Shown one piece after another: positions 31,755-41,258 of a stretch of 64,000 bases of DNA (position 1 is its first letter; the number at the start of each line of letters is the position of its first letter). The notes beneath the pieces are model-generated. The model was not told the DNA's origin and ran no database searches. It saw nothing but the letters and a program-made list of their open reading frames with translations. Source of the DNA: Sulfuritalea sp. (GTDB lineage Bacteria; Pseudomonadota; Gammaproteobacteria; Burkholderiales; Rhodocyclaceae); assembly GCA_030680805.1 (NCBI GenBank), contig JAUXUK010000060.1, forward strand, positions 1-64,000, written 5' to 3'. The position numbers were made by a program, and so were the translations under genes.

Positions 31755-32873
31755 TTACTTCTTCTTCGCCGGCGCTGCCTTGGCCTTGGCAAAACGACCG
31801 GTCTGCATGAAGTTGTCGAAGCCGGCTTCGGTGAAGCGGAACCACAGGTGCTGCTCGTCGCGAAATGCGGCGTAGTCCGAATAGACCTTCTTCCACGCCG
31901 GATTCTTGTTCGACAGATCGTCGTAAAGCGCCATGGCGGCCTCGTAGGCGGCCACCATGATGCTCTTGTCGAACTGATGCAGCTTGGCGCCGGCGGCGAC
32001 CAGACGCTTGAGCGCCGCCGGGTTCTTGGCGTCATATTTGGCCTGCATCACCACGTGGGCATGGGAGGCGGCAGACGCGAGAACAGCCTTGTAATCCGCC
32101 GGCAGCGCGTCATAGGCTTTCTGGTTCACGTAGAGCGAGAGCTGCGGACCGCCTTCCCACCAGCCGGGGTAGTAGTAGTGCTTGGCGACCTTGACGAAGC
32201 CCAGCTTCTCGTCGTCGTAGGGGCCGACCCACTCGGTGGCGTCGATGGTGCCTTTTTCCAGGGCCTGGTAGATTTCGCCGCCGGGGATGTTCTGCGGCAC
32301 ACCGCCGATGGCCGACAGCACCTTGCCGCCGAAGCCGCCGATGCGCATCTTGAGGCCCTTGATATCGGCCAGCGACTTGATTTCCTTGCGGTACCAGCCG
32401 CCCATCTGGGCGCCGGTGTTGCCCATCGGGAAATTCACGATGTTGTAGTTGGCATAGAACTCGCGCAGCAATTTCATGCCGTTGCCTTCGTACATCCAGG
32501 CGGTCATCTGGCGGCTGTTGAGGCCGAAGGGAATCGCGCAGTCGATGGCGAAGGTGTCATCCTTGCCGAAGAAGTAATACGGGGCGGTGTGGGCGCACTC
32601 GACGGTGCCCTGCTGCACGCCATCCACCACGCCGAAAGCCGGCATCAGTTCGCCGCCGGCATGGACGGAAATGACGAACTTGCCGCCGGTCGCGTCCGAG
32701 ACCGCCTTCGAAAAGGTTTCGGCCGCGCCGTAAATGGTGTCGAGCGCCTTGGGGAAGCTCGATGCCAGGCGCCAGCGAATGGCGGGGGCGGCTTGCGCGT
32801 GAACCGCCGGTGCGGCACCGGCAGCCAGGATGCCGGCAATACCGGCATTTTGCAGAAACTTGCGACGTTCCAT
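31755..32873 (-). CDS. dctP: TRAP transporter substrate-binding protein (TakP-like, 2-oxo acid type)
   Basis: MERRKFLQ Tat-like signal; WRLASSFPKALDTIYGAAE, GNTGAQMGGWYRKEI, IDATEWVGPYDDEKLGF resemble TakP. Confidence 0.85.
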   Translation of the reverse strand: MERRKFLQNAGIAGILAAGAAPAVHAQAAPAIRWRLASSFPKALDTIYGAAETFSKAVSDATGGKFVISVHAGGELMPAFGVVDGVQQGTVECAHTAPYYFFGKDDTFAIDCAIPFGLNSRQMTAWMYEGNGMKLLREFYANYNIVNFPMGNTGAQMGGWYRKEIKSLADIKGLKMRIGGFGGKVLSAIGGVPQNIPGGEIYQALEKGTIDATEWVGPYDDEKLGFVKVAKHYYYPGWWEGGPQLSLYVNQKAYDALPADYKAVLASAASHAHVVMQAKYDAKNPAALKRLVAAGAKLHQFDKSIMVAAYEAAMALYDDLSNKNPAWKKVYSDYAAFRDEQHLWFRFTEAGFDNFMQTGRFAKAKAAPAKKK

Positions 32874-32955
32874 GTATGGATCTCCTCGTTGTTGTTTAAA
32901 CATGACGACTGGGCCGGATTGGTCCGTCGCCAGATGCTACACCACAAAACCTTTC

Positions 32956-34743
32956 CTATTTTCCCTTCCTGAGCGACTGCTCCAGGGCCTTGGCGGGATC
33001 GTCCTCGGCCTCTTCCGCTTCCGCCTTTTTCTCTTCCTCGCCCTCGGCATTTTCACCCTCTTCGGCCGCGGCTTCGAGATCGACGGGCGGGGCTTCGAGC
33101 TGGGGATCCGATGCGCTGGCCACCGGCGGCTTGTCCAGGCTATCCAGCACCAGGTTGGGATAGATCACCACGGCAGCGACCATGATTACCTGCAGCACGA
33201 TGAAGGCGATCGCGCCGCTGTAGATCTGGTTGGTGGTCACGGCCGGGATGCGCTCGCCGGTAATGCGGTCGTTGTAGTCGCTCTTGGCAGCGACGCTGCG
33301 CAGGTAGAACAGCGCAAAGCCGAAAGGCGGCGTCAGGAAGGAGGTCTGCAGGTTCATCGCGATGATGACGCCGAACCAGATCAGCGCATCGCTGCCGGCC
33401 GGCAGCAGCGCGGGCAGCAGCTTTTCGGCCACCGGCACCAGCAGCGGCACGACGATGAAGGCGATCTCGAAGAAGTCGATGAACATGCCGAGAATGAAAA
33501 CCAGCAGGTTCACCACAATGAGGAAGCCCATGGCGCCGCCCGGCATCTTGCTGAACAGGTGCTCGATGAAGATGTGGCCGTCGGCGGCGTTGAAGGTGAA
33601 GGAAAACACCGTCGAGCCGATCAGGATGAAGAGTACGAAGATCGCCAGCTTGGTGGTGTTTTCCAGCGCTTCCTTGAGCAGCCGCATTTCCAGCTTGCGC
33701 CGCGCCAGCGCCATGATGAAGGCGCCCAGCGCGCCCATGGCGCCGCCCTCGGTAGGGGTGGCGAGGCCGAGGAAGATGGTGCCGAGCACGAGGAAGATCA
33801 GCACCAGCGGCGGGATCAGGACGAAGGTTACGCGCTCGGAGAGCTTCGACAGCAGGCCGAGCTTGAGCACATGGTTGACGATGGCCAGCGCCAGGGCGAC
33901 AAAGGACGCGATGGTCATTGACAGGATCAGCACCTCGTCGCCCGGCGCTGCATTTTCACGGCCGGTCCAGCCCCGGATCAGGCCGTCATGGACCTGGCTC
34001 CAGGCGAAGCCCGCCGCCGCGGCAATCACCAGCAGCACGAGCAGCGATCGGTGGCCGGAAGAGCCGTTGGCTTCCTTGTAGATGCGCGCTTCGGGCGGCA
34101 ATGCCGGCACCCAGGCCGGCTTGACGATGGCGACCAGGATCACGAACCCCGCATAACAGCCAACCAGCATCAGGCCCGGGACCAGCGCGCCGGCATACAT
34201 GTCGCCGACGCTGCGGCCGAGTTGGTCGGCCATCACGATCAGCACCAGCGAGGGCGGAATCGCCTGCGCCAGGGTGCCCGAGGCGGTAATGACGCCGGTG
34301 GCGATGGTGCGGTTGTAGCCGTTGCGCAGCATGATGGGCAGGGAGATCAGGCCCATCGAGATCACCGCGGCGGCGACCACGCCGGTGGTCGCCGCCAGCA
34401 GCGCACCGACGAAGATGACGGCCAGCGCCAGGCCGCCGCGCACCGGGCCGAACACCTGGCCGATGGTTTCCAGCAGATCCTCGGCCATGCCGCTCTTTTC
34501 GAGGATGATGCCCATGAAGGTGAAGAAGGGAATCGCCAACAGCGTGTCGTTCTGCATGATGCCGAATACGCGCAGCGGCAGTGCCTGGAACAGGGAAGCC
34601 GGGAACAGCCCGGCTTCCATGCCGAGAAAGCCGAAGAACAAGCCCGTCGCGGCAAGCGCGAAAGCCACCGGGAAGCCGGTGAGGAGGAACAAAAGCAGGC
34701 CGCCGAACATCAGCGGCACGAAATTCTGGGCGATGAATACCAT
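32956..34743 (-). CDS. dctM: TRAP transporter large permease (DctM) with acidic C-terminal tail
   Basis: Polytopic protein; FGIMQNDTLLAIPFFTFMGIILEKSGMAEDLLE; tail EEGENAEGEEEKKAEAEEAEDDPAK. Confidence 0.9.
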   Translation of the reverse strand: MVFIAQNFVPLMFGGLLLFLLTGFPVAFALAATGLFFGFLGMEAGLFPASLFQALPLRVFGIMQNDTLLAIPFFTFMGIILEKSGMAEDLLETIGQVFGPVRGGLALAVIFVGALLAATTGVVAAAVISMGLISLPIMLRNGYNRTIATGVITASGTLAQAIPPSLVLIVMADQLGRSVGDMYAGALVPGLMLVGCYAGFVILVAIVKPAWVPALPPEARIYKEANGSSGHRSLLVLLVIAAAAGFAWSQVHDGLIRGWTGRENAAPGDEVLILSMTIASFVALALAIVNHVLKLGLLSKLSERVTFVLIPPLVLIFLVLGTIFLGLATPTEGGAMGALGAFIMALARRKLEMRLLKEALENTTKLAIFVLFILIGSTVFSFTFNAADGHIFIEHLFSKMPGGAMGFLIVVNLLVFILGMFIDFFEIAFIVVPLLVPVAEKLLPALLPAGSDALIWFGVIIAMNLQTSFLTPPFGFALFYLRSVAAKSDYNDRITGERIPAVTTNQIYSGAIAFIVLQVIMVAAVVIYPNLVLDSLDKPPVASASDPQLEAPPVDLEAAAEEGENAEGEEEKKAEAEEAEDDPAKALEQSLRKGK

Positions 34744-35342
34744 CAGCGGACTTCCTCTCGAACGTGGGCGGCGTGTTCCTCGATCTCGTGACCGATTTCG
34801 TCCTTGGCCGCGGTTTCGATGTGGCTGATGACATCCGGACCGGCGCCGCTGAGAAAGGCGGCGCGCTTGATCAATTCGGACAGGCCCTGCAGCGCCAGCA
34901 GGGTAAAGCCGAGGGGAATCAGGCCGTACATCGGCCAGCGGATCAGGCCGCCGGCGTTCTGCGACATTTCACCGCTTTTCCATGCGTTCGCGAAGGTCGG
35001 CCAGGAGAGCGTGACGAGTATGTAGCACAGCGGAAACAGGAAGACGACGATGCCGACCACGTCGATGAGGTTGCGCGTCTTCGCCGAAAGATGGTTGGAG
35101 ATGAAGTCGATGCGGACATGGGCGTTCTTGAGGAGGGCGAAGCCGGAACCGAGCATGAAGACCGAGGCGAACAGATACCACTGGATTTCCAGTAGGGCGT
35201 TCGAGCTCATGTCGAAGGCCTTGCGCACGATGGCATTGCCGGCCGAAATCAGCACGGCGGCGAGGATCAGCCACATCAGGCCGCGACCGAGACGGTCGTT
35301 CAGGCCATCGATCAGGTGCGACACTTTCAGCATGGCGTTCAT
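34743..35342 (-). CDS. dctQ: TRAP transporter small permease (DctQ)
   Basis: Four-TM small subunit; NALLEIQWYLFASVFMLGSGFALLKNAHVRIDF; overlaps dctM. Confidence 0.9.
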   Translation of the reverse strand: MNAMLKVSHLIDGLNDRLGRGLMWLILAAVLISAGNAIVRKAFDMSSNALLEIQWYLFASVFMLGSGFALLKNAHVRIDFISNHLSAKTRNLIDVVGIVVFLFPLCYILVTLSWPTFANAWKSGEMSQNAGGLIRWPMYGLIPLGFTLLALQGLSELIKRAAFLSGAGPDVISHIETAAKDEIGHEIEEHAAHVREEVR

Positions 35343-35549
35343 GCGCGAACCTCCGGGGTTGCCAAATGACCGCGCCGACAACGCAAGGAGGCATTGCCGT
35401 GGGGTGCGCGGACATGGCTGCGGAGCATATTAACCCGGGCCTTGAACATTTGTTGATTCAAGCGCTTCTCCTCGTTTGCCGCTTTCGGCATCTGTGTGCC
35501 GGATAAACCCTCGACGAGGGTTTACGCAGGAATCCTGAGTCGTGGATCA

Positions 35550-35562
35550 TTGGTAAGACCAA
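35550..35562. promoter_or_regulatory. FadR/PdhR-type operator 1
   Basis: TTGGTAAGACCAA, matches PdhR/LldR-type TTGGTnnnACCAA. Confidence 0.65.
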
Positions 35563-35648
35563 AAGATGAGAAATAATACGGGCCGATATAAGCGCTGTCA
35601 ATAGGTGTTTCAGATTTTTGCTGCCTGACCGCATGGCTATTGATATTG

Positions 35649-35659
35649 TGGTCAGACCA
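35649..35659. promoter_or_regulatory. FadR/PdhR-type operator 2
   Basis: TGGTCAGACCA, 27 bp 5' of the regulator start. Confidence 0.65.
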
Positions 35660-35675
35660 ATGTTATATTTAACAA

Positions 35676-36407
35676 ATGGATGTCAAGATGATCGCCCCCA
35701 AGCTCGCCGACGTTGTCGCGCGGGAGATTGAACAGCGCGTGCTCGAAGGCCGCCTGAAGCCGGGCGACCGACTGCCGTCCGAGCGCGACTTGTCGGTGCA
35801 GCTCGGCGTTTCGCGCGCCTCGTTGCGCGAGGCGATCCAGAAGCTCGCCGCGCGCGGGCTGCTGGATAGCCGGCAAGGCGGCGGCACTTTCGTCACCGAT
35901 CGGCTGGATTCGAGCTTCGGCAACCCGTGGGAGGAAATCCTGCGCGATCACCCAGGCGTCCATGAGGACATGCTGGAATTTCGCCACATGCTGGAGGGGC
36001 GTGCTGCCGAATGCGCGGCGACGCGGGCCACGGTCGCCGACCGCGAGCGTGTGCGGCAATGCCTCGCGGCACTCGAGGACTCCTTCGGCGGCCAGGACCT
36101 GGATCTCCAGGTGGATAGCGATCTGGCCTTCCATCAGGCCATCGCCGAGGCCTCGCACAACGTCATCGTCGGCCACCTGACTGCCAGCCTGTTGCGCCTG
36201 ATGCGCGACAACCTGCGGCGCAACCTGAGCGAACTGATGCAGGTGCCCGCAGCCCGTGACGCCCTGCTCGACCAGCATCGGGCGGTGTGGCACGCCATCG
36301 AGCAAGGGGATGCCGAGCAGGCGCTGGCCGCTGCCGCCAGCCATATCGGCTACGTGCGGCAGAACCTGACCCGCATGCTGCGCAGCGACGCACGCCACAA
36401 GGCTTAA
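35676..36407 (+). CDS. FadR-subfamily GntR regulator (PdhR/LldR-like)
   Basis: IEQRVLEGRLKPGDRLPSERDLSVQLGVSRASLREAIQKLAARGLLDSRQGGGTFV; FCD-type C-terminus. Confidence 0.9.
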   Translation: MDVKMIAPKLADVVAREIEQRVLEGRLKPGDRLPSERDLSVQLGVSRASLREAIQKLAARGLLDSRQGGGTFVTDRLDSSFGNPWEEILRDHPGVHEDMLEFRHMLEGRAAECAATRATVADRERVRQCLAALEDSFGGQDLDLQVDSDLAFHQAIAEASHNVIVGHLTASLLRLMRDNLRRNLSELMQVPAARDALLDQHRAVWHAIEQGDAEQALAAAASHIGYVRQNLTRMLRSDARHKA

Positions 36408-36417
36408 AATCGGGGGC

Positions 36418-37062
36418 ATGACCTCGGCACACATCACCCGCTTTTGCCTCATCCGTCACGGCGAAACGGACTGGAACGGCGAAAAGCGCATCCAGGGACA
36501 CATCGACATTGATTTGAATGCGGCGGGCGAAGCCCAGGCGCGGGCCGTCGGACAGGGCCTGGCGGAACATTCCTTCGCCGCGGCATACAGCAGCGACCTG
36601 CAGCGCGCGTGGCGCACGGCGCAGATTGCTACCGCCGGCATGGGCCTCGCCGTGTCGCCAGCGCCGACTTTTCGCGAGCGACATTTCGGCGTGCTGCAAG
36701 GCGTCACCTCGCAAGAAGCGCGCGTGCAGTATCCGGACGTATTCCATCACCACCACGCGCGCACGCCGGACTATGACTACGAGAACGGCGAATCGCTGAT
36801 TGTTTTTGCGGCGCGCGTGAGGGCCGGGCTTGAAGCTCTGGCCGTGAGCCATCGCGGCCAGAACGTGCTGATATTCACCCATGGCGGCGTGCTTGATGTC
36901 GTTTATCGCGCGGCGACCGGCCGGCCGCTCGAGGCGCCGCGCGATTTCACGCTGCCGAATGCGGCCTTCAACTGGGTGGAACACGGACCCGATGGCTGGC
37001 GGCTGATTTCATGGGCCGATTGCCGTCACCTGAATCGGGCGCTCGACGAGGTGCTCGAGTAG
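36418..37062 (+). CDS. Histidine phosphatase family protein
   Basis: [33 protein letters not shown]. Confidence 0.9.
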   Translation: MTSAHITRFCLIRHGETDWNGEKRIQGHIDIDLNAAGEAQARAVGQGLAEHSFAAAYSSDLQRAWRTAQIATAGMGLAVSPAPTFRERHFGVLQGVTSQEARVQYPDVFHHHHARTPDYDYENGESLIVFAARVRAGLEALAVSHRGQNVLIFTHGGVLDVVYRAATGRPLEAPRDFTLPNAAFNWVEHGPDGWRLISWADCRHLNRALDEVLE

Positions 37063-37141
37063 CCGGGTGGCGGGCGAATTGCGAAGCGGTAGGGGGCGGA
37101 TGCTAAAATCGCGCATTCCCATCCACCTACGGATTTCCGCC

Positions 37142-38386
37142 ATGTTTGCCAAGCAGAACACCCTCGCCAAGAGCGATCCCGAACTCTGGGCCGCGATCCA
37201 GAACGAAAACCGCCGCCAGGAAGACCACATCGAACTGATCGCCTCGGAGAACTATGTTTCCTGGGCGGTGATGGAAGCGCAGGGTTCGCAACTGACCAAC
37301 AAATACGCCGAAGGCTATCCCGGCAAGCGCTATTACGGCGGCTGCGAACATGTCGATGTGGCCGAACAATTGGCCATCGATCGCGCCAAGAAACTGTTCG
37401 GCGCCGATTGCGCCAACGTCCAGCCCCATTCCGGCTCCCAGGCCAACCAGGCCGTATTTTTCGCCTTCCTCAAACCGGGCGACACCATCCTCGGCATGAA
37501 TCTGTCGATGGGCGGGCACCTGACCCACGGTATGCCGCTCAACATCAGCGGCAAGTGGTTCAGCATCGTCCCCTACGGCCTCGACGAGAACGAGGAAATC
37601 GATTACGCGGAAATGGAGCGGCTCGCCCACGAGCACAAGCCCAAGCTGATCATCGCCGGCGCCTCGGCCTATGCGCTGAAGATCGACTTCGAGCGCTTCG
37701 CCAAAGTGGCGAAGGCGGTCGGCGCCATCTTCATGGTGGACATGGCGCATTACGCCGGGCTCGTCGCGGCCGGCTTCTACCCCAATCCGGTGCCGCATGC
37801 CGACGTGGTGACCTCGACCACCCACAAGACCCTGCGCGGCCCGCGCGGCGGCCTGATCCTGATGCGCGCCGAACACGAAAAGGCGATCAACTCGGCGATC
37901 TTTCCCGGTTTGCAGGGCGGCCCGCTGGAACACGTCATCGCGGCCAAGGCCGCGGCCTTCAAGGAGGCGATGACGCCCGAGTTCCGCAACTACCAGGAAC
38001 AGGTGATCGAAAACGCCCAGGTGATGTGCAAGGTGCTGAAGTCGCGCGGCCTGCGCATCGTTTCCGGGCGCACCGAGTCGCATGTCTTCCTGGTCGATTT
38101 GCAGGCCAAGAACATTACCGGCAAGGACGCGGAAGCGGCTTTGGGCCGCGCCCACCTCACGGTGAACAAGAACACGATTCCCAACGATCCGCAGAAGCCT
38201 TTCGTCACCTCCGGCATCCGTCTTGGCACGCCGGCCATGACTACACGCGGCTTCACCGAGATCGAAGCCGAGCAGGTCGCCAATTTGATCGCCGACGTGC
38301 TCGATGCGCCGCACGATGAAGCGGTCTTGGCGCGGGTGCGCGGCGAAGTATCGGCGATGTGCAAGAAGTTTCCGGTGTATGGCTGA
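37142..38386 (+). CDS. glyA: Serine hydroxymethyltransferase
   Basis: [43 protein letters not shown]. Confidence 0.98.
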   Translation: MFAKQNTLAKSDPELWAAIQNENRRQEDHIELIASENYVSWAVMEAQGSQLTNKYAEGYPGKRYYGGCEHVDVAEQLAIDRAKKLFGADCANVQPHSGSQANQAVFFAFLKPGDTILGMNLSMGGHLTHGMPLNISGKWFSIVPYGLDENEEIDYAEMERLAHEHKPKLIIAGASAYALKIDFERFAKVAKAVGAIFMVDMAHYAGLVAAGFYPNPVPHADVVTSTTHKTLRGPRGGLILMRAEHEKAINSAIFPGLQGGPLEHVIAAKAAAFKEAMTPEFRNYQEQVIENAQVMCKVLKSRGLRIVSGRTESHVFLVDLQAKNITGKDAEAALGRAHLTVNKNTIPNDPQKPFVTSGIRLGTPAMTTRGFTEIEAEQVANLIADVLDAPHDEAVLARVRGEVSAMCKKFPVYG

Positions 38387-38408
38387 CCGGCATGAATCCC
38401 ATAATTCC

Positions 38409-38514
38409 ACCGCAGAGGCGCAGAGGCGCAGAGAAAGGCGACGCAGAGAAATTCAACCAGGAGCCTTGCTTCTGCTTTCTCTGCGTTACCTCTGTGCCTC
38501 TGCGCCTCTGCGGT
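38409..38514. repeat. Inverted repeat built of GCAGAGG-type heptamers
   Basis: ACCGCAGAGGCGCAGAGGCGCAGAGAAA... / ...TTTCTCTGCGTTACCTCTGTGCCTCTGCGCCTCTGCGGT. Confidence 0.85.
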
Positions 38515-38549
38515 AAAGTCTTTTCCATTTCCGACTAGTCCGGCTTAGG

Positions 38550-39023
38550 ATGAAGTGTCCTTACTGCTCCGACGAGAACACCCAGGTTGTTGACACCCGG
38601 GAGAACGAAGACGGCGACACGGTGCGCCGCCGCCGTCGCTGCCTGGCTTGCGACAAGCGCTTCACCACCTATGAGCGCGTCGAACTCAATCTGCCGCAGG
38701 TGGTGAAGAAGAACGGCAGCCGCACCGATTACGACCGCGACAAGCTCAAGGCCAGCATGATGCTGGCGATGCGCAAGCGCCCGGTCACCACCGAAAGCAT
38801 CGACCTGGCGCTCGATCGCATCGAGGAAAAACTGGTGCAGCTGGCGCTGCGCGAAGTGGCGTCGGACCGCATCGGCGAGCTCGTGATGCGCGAACTGAAG
38901 AGGCTCGACAAGGTGGCCTACATCCGCTTTGCTTCGGTCTATCGCAACTTCGAGGACGTCGATGAATTTTCCGACGCGATCCGCGAAATCAAGAAGCCGC
39001 GGCAGCCCCGGGCCAAATCGTGA
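38550..39023 (+). CDS. nrdR: Transcriptional repressor NrdR
   Basis: [43 protein letters not shown]. Confidence 0.98.
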   Translation: MKCPYCSDENTQVVDTRENEDGDTVRRRRRCLACDKRFTTYERVELNLPQVVKKNGSRTDYDRDKLKASMMLAMRKRPVTTESIDLALDRIEEKLVQLALREVASDRIGELVMRELKRLDKVAYIRFASVYRNFEDVDEFSDAIREIKKPRQPRAKS

Positions 39024-39058
39024 TCGGCGCGTGATCGACTGCGGTACATGAGAGCCGC

Positions 39059-40192
39059 ATGAACTTTTCAGCCGCCGATCACACCTTCATGGCGCGCGCC
39101 CTGCAACTGGCGCAGCGCGGCCTGAACAGCACCACGCCGAATCCCCGCGTCGGCTGCGTCGTCGTCAGGAATGGCTGGGTGATCGGCGAGGGCTGGCACG
39201 AACAGGCTGGCCTGCCGCACGCTGAAGCCGTCGCGCTGAATGAAATAGTCGGCGCTGGCTCGCTCTGCGTACCTGGGAATCCGCTTCGCGGGCAGGCAAC
39301 GGCGAAAGGTGCCACGGTCTACGTCACGCTGGAACCCTGCAGCCATTTCGGCCGCACGCCGCCCTGTGCCGATGCGCTGATCGAGGCCGGCGTTGCTCGC
39401 GTCGTGGCCGCGATGCCCGACCCGAATCCGCTGGTGGCCGGCCAGGGTCTGGCGCGCTTGGCCGCCGCCGGCATCGAGGTTGGCAGCGGCCTGCTGGCAG
39501 CCGAGGCGACGGAACTCAACATCGGTTTTGTGTCGCGCATGACGCGCGGCCGCCCGTGGCTGCGGCTGAAGGTGGCCGCGAGCCTCGACGGCAAGACGGC
39601 ACTCAACAATGGCGTTTCGCAATGGATCACCGGGCCGGATGCCCGACGCGACGCCCATGCGTGGCGCGCCCGATCTTGCGCGGTGCTGACCGGCATCGGC
39701 ACGGTGAGGGACGACAATCCGCGACTTACCGTGCGCGAGGTGCCGACCACGCGCCAGCCGCTCAGGGTGGTGGTCGACAGCCGCCTCGAAACGCCACTGG
39801 ATGCGGCCGTACTGGAGGGAGGCAATGTGCTGATCGCCGCCGCGCAGGACGATGCGATTCGCAGTGCCGCCTTGCGCCAGCGCGGCGCCGAGATCGTGCT
39901 GCTGTCCAATGCGCAGGGCAAGGTGGAACTTGCCGACCTGATGCAGGAGCTCGGCCGGCGCGGCATCAACGAAGTGCTGGCCGAAGCCGGTACCCGGCTC
40001 AACGGATCATTGCTGCGCGAAGGCTGCGTCGACGAACTGCTGATCTACCAGGCGCCGATCCTGATCGGCGATGCCGCACGCGGCATGTTCGGTCTGGCGG
40101 AACTCACCGACCTGGCCGGCGCCATGCGTTTGAACATCATCGAGCGCCGTGCCGTCGGCGCCGACTTTCGCATCCGAGCCCGCTTTGCGTGA
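39059..40192 (+). CDS. ribD: Riboflavin biosynthesis deaminase/reductase RibD
   Basis: PHAEAVAL, GATVYVTLEPCSHFGRTPPC motifs; about 15-aa extra segment between them. Confidence 0.96.
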   Translation: MNFSAADHTFMARALQLAQRGLNSTTPNPRVGCVVVRNGWVIGEGWHEQAGLPHAEAVALNEIVGAGSLCVPGNPLRGQATAKGATVYVTLEPCSHFGRTPPCADALIEAGVARVVAAMPDPNPLVAGQGLARLAAAGIEVGSGLLAAEATELNIGFVSRMTRGRPWLRLKVAASLDGKTALNNGVSQWITGPDARRDAHAWRARSCAVLTGIGTVRDDNPRLTVREVPTTRQPLRVVVDSRLETPLDAAVLEGGNVLIAAAQDDAIRSAALRQRGAEIVLLSNAQGKVELADLMQELGRRGINEVLAEAGTRLNGSLLREGCVDELLIYQAPILIGDAARGMFGLAELTDLAGAMRLNIIERRAVGADFRIRARFA

Positions 40193-40571
40193 CGGAGAAG
40201 ACGACGGGCATCGCGACTTTCCGGGGCGCGGACTGCTGATCAATGTCCTGCGCGTGTTTCACATCGCCGGCCTCGCGGGGATTTCCGCGGTGATTCTGGC
40301 GGGCATGGGCGGCGCCGAACGCTGGGGCGCGCTGATGCTGATCTCGGGGCTGGGCATCGTCGCCCTCGATGCCTGGGCCAACCCTGTTTACTTCAGGCAG
40401 GCCAAGGGCCTGGGTACGCTGCTGAAGATCGCGCTGGTCGCGCTGCTGGTGGTTTGGGAGGCGGGGCGTCTGCCACTGTTCTGGTTCGTGCTGGCGTTTT
40501 CGGTCGCGCTCAGTCATGCGCCCGGACGCTTGCGCCACCGCGTATTGATTTCGGGCTGCAAGGGGCTGTAG
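40149..40571 (+). CDS. Small hypothetical membrane protein (start uncertain)
   Basis: Hydrophobic segments FHIAGLAGISAVILAG, ALMLISGLGIVAL, LLKIALVALLVVW; overlaps the ribD end. Confidence 0.5.
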   Translation: MPSAPTFASEPALRDGEDDGHRDFPGRGLLINVLRVFHIAGLAGISAVILAGMGGAERWGALMLISGLGIVALDAWANPVYFRQAKGLGTLLKIALVALLVVWEAGRLPLFWFVLAFSVALSHAPGRLRHRVLISGCKGL

Positions 40572-40694
40572 CAATTCTCACGGCGTGCGCTTTTGCACGG
40601 CGCCGGATTGCGGTCGCGCCTATGCTATATTCACCACGCGGTGTCCGCCCCCGGCAACGGGAACGCGCAGGCGGAACATGAGGAGGCTGGGGCA

Positions 40695-41213
40695 ATGGCG
40701 ATTTGCGAAGTGCACAGCCACGGCATGGCTGGCAAGCGCATGCGGGACGATGCCAGGCGAGGAAGGCAAGCCGCATTCACACTGACCGAGTTGTTGATCG
40801 TTATCGCCTTGATCGGAGCGCTTGCGGCGATCGCGATCCCCAACTACCGGGAATACCGGGAGCGCGCCAACGTCGCCAAGGCCATCACTGACATCACGAG
40901 CATAGCCCAGGCGCTCAAGGCCTACGAAAACGACAATAGAACCTACCCGGCCAGCCTCACGGCATTGGGCATCACGCTCCCCACCGATCCGTGGGGGCGT
41001 GCATATGTATATCTGGCGATCGACATAGTCCCGCCACCCAATACCGGCCAGAAGCGCAAGGACAAGAACCTAAATCCGCTGAACAGCGATTACGACCTCT
41101 ACAGCATGGGACCGGACGGCCAGACGCAGAAACAACTCACCGCCGCCAAGGCGAGGGACGACATCGTGCGTGCCGACAATGGGCGCTTCATCGACGTGGC
41201 CTCGAAGCATTGA
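40695..41213 (+). CDS. Type II pseudopilin (GspG-like)
   Basis: FTLTELLIVIALIGALAAIAIPNYREY prepilin signal; DPWGRAYVY and SMGPDGQ motifs. Confidence 0.85.
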   Translation: MAICEVHSHGMAGKRMRDDARRGRQAAFTLTELLIVIALIGALAAIAIPNYREYRERANVAKAITDITSIAQALKAYENDNRTYPASLTALGITLPTDPWGRAYVYLAIDIVPPPNTGQKRKDKNLNPLNSDYDLYSMGPDGQTQKQLTAAKARDDIVRADNGRFIDVASKH

Positions 41214-41258
41214 GGCCTGCCGGCGCTTCGGCGCGGCACGGGCTTGCTTCGTGATGTC

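Noticed and set aside
32830-34791. Long plus-strand ORFs antisense to the TRAP genes
   Set aside because: Low-complexity translations (His/Arg/Gln rich) typical of antisense frames.
39024-39058. FMN riboswitch before ribD
   Set aside because: Gap is too short and has no RFN element motifs.
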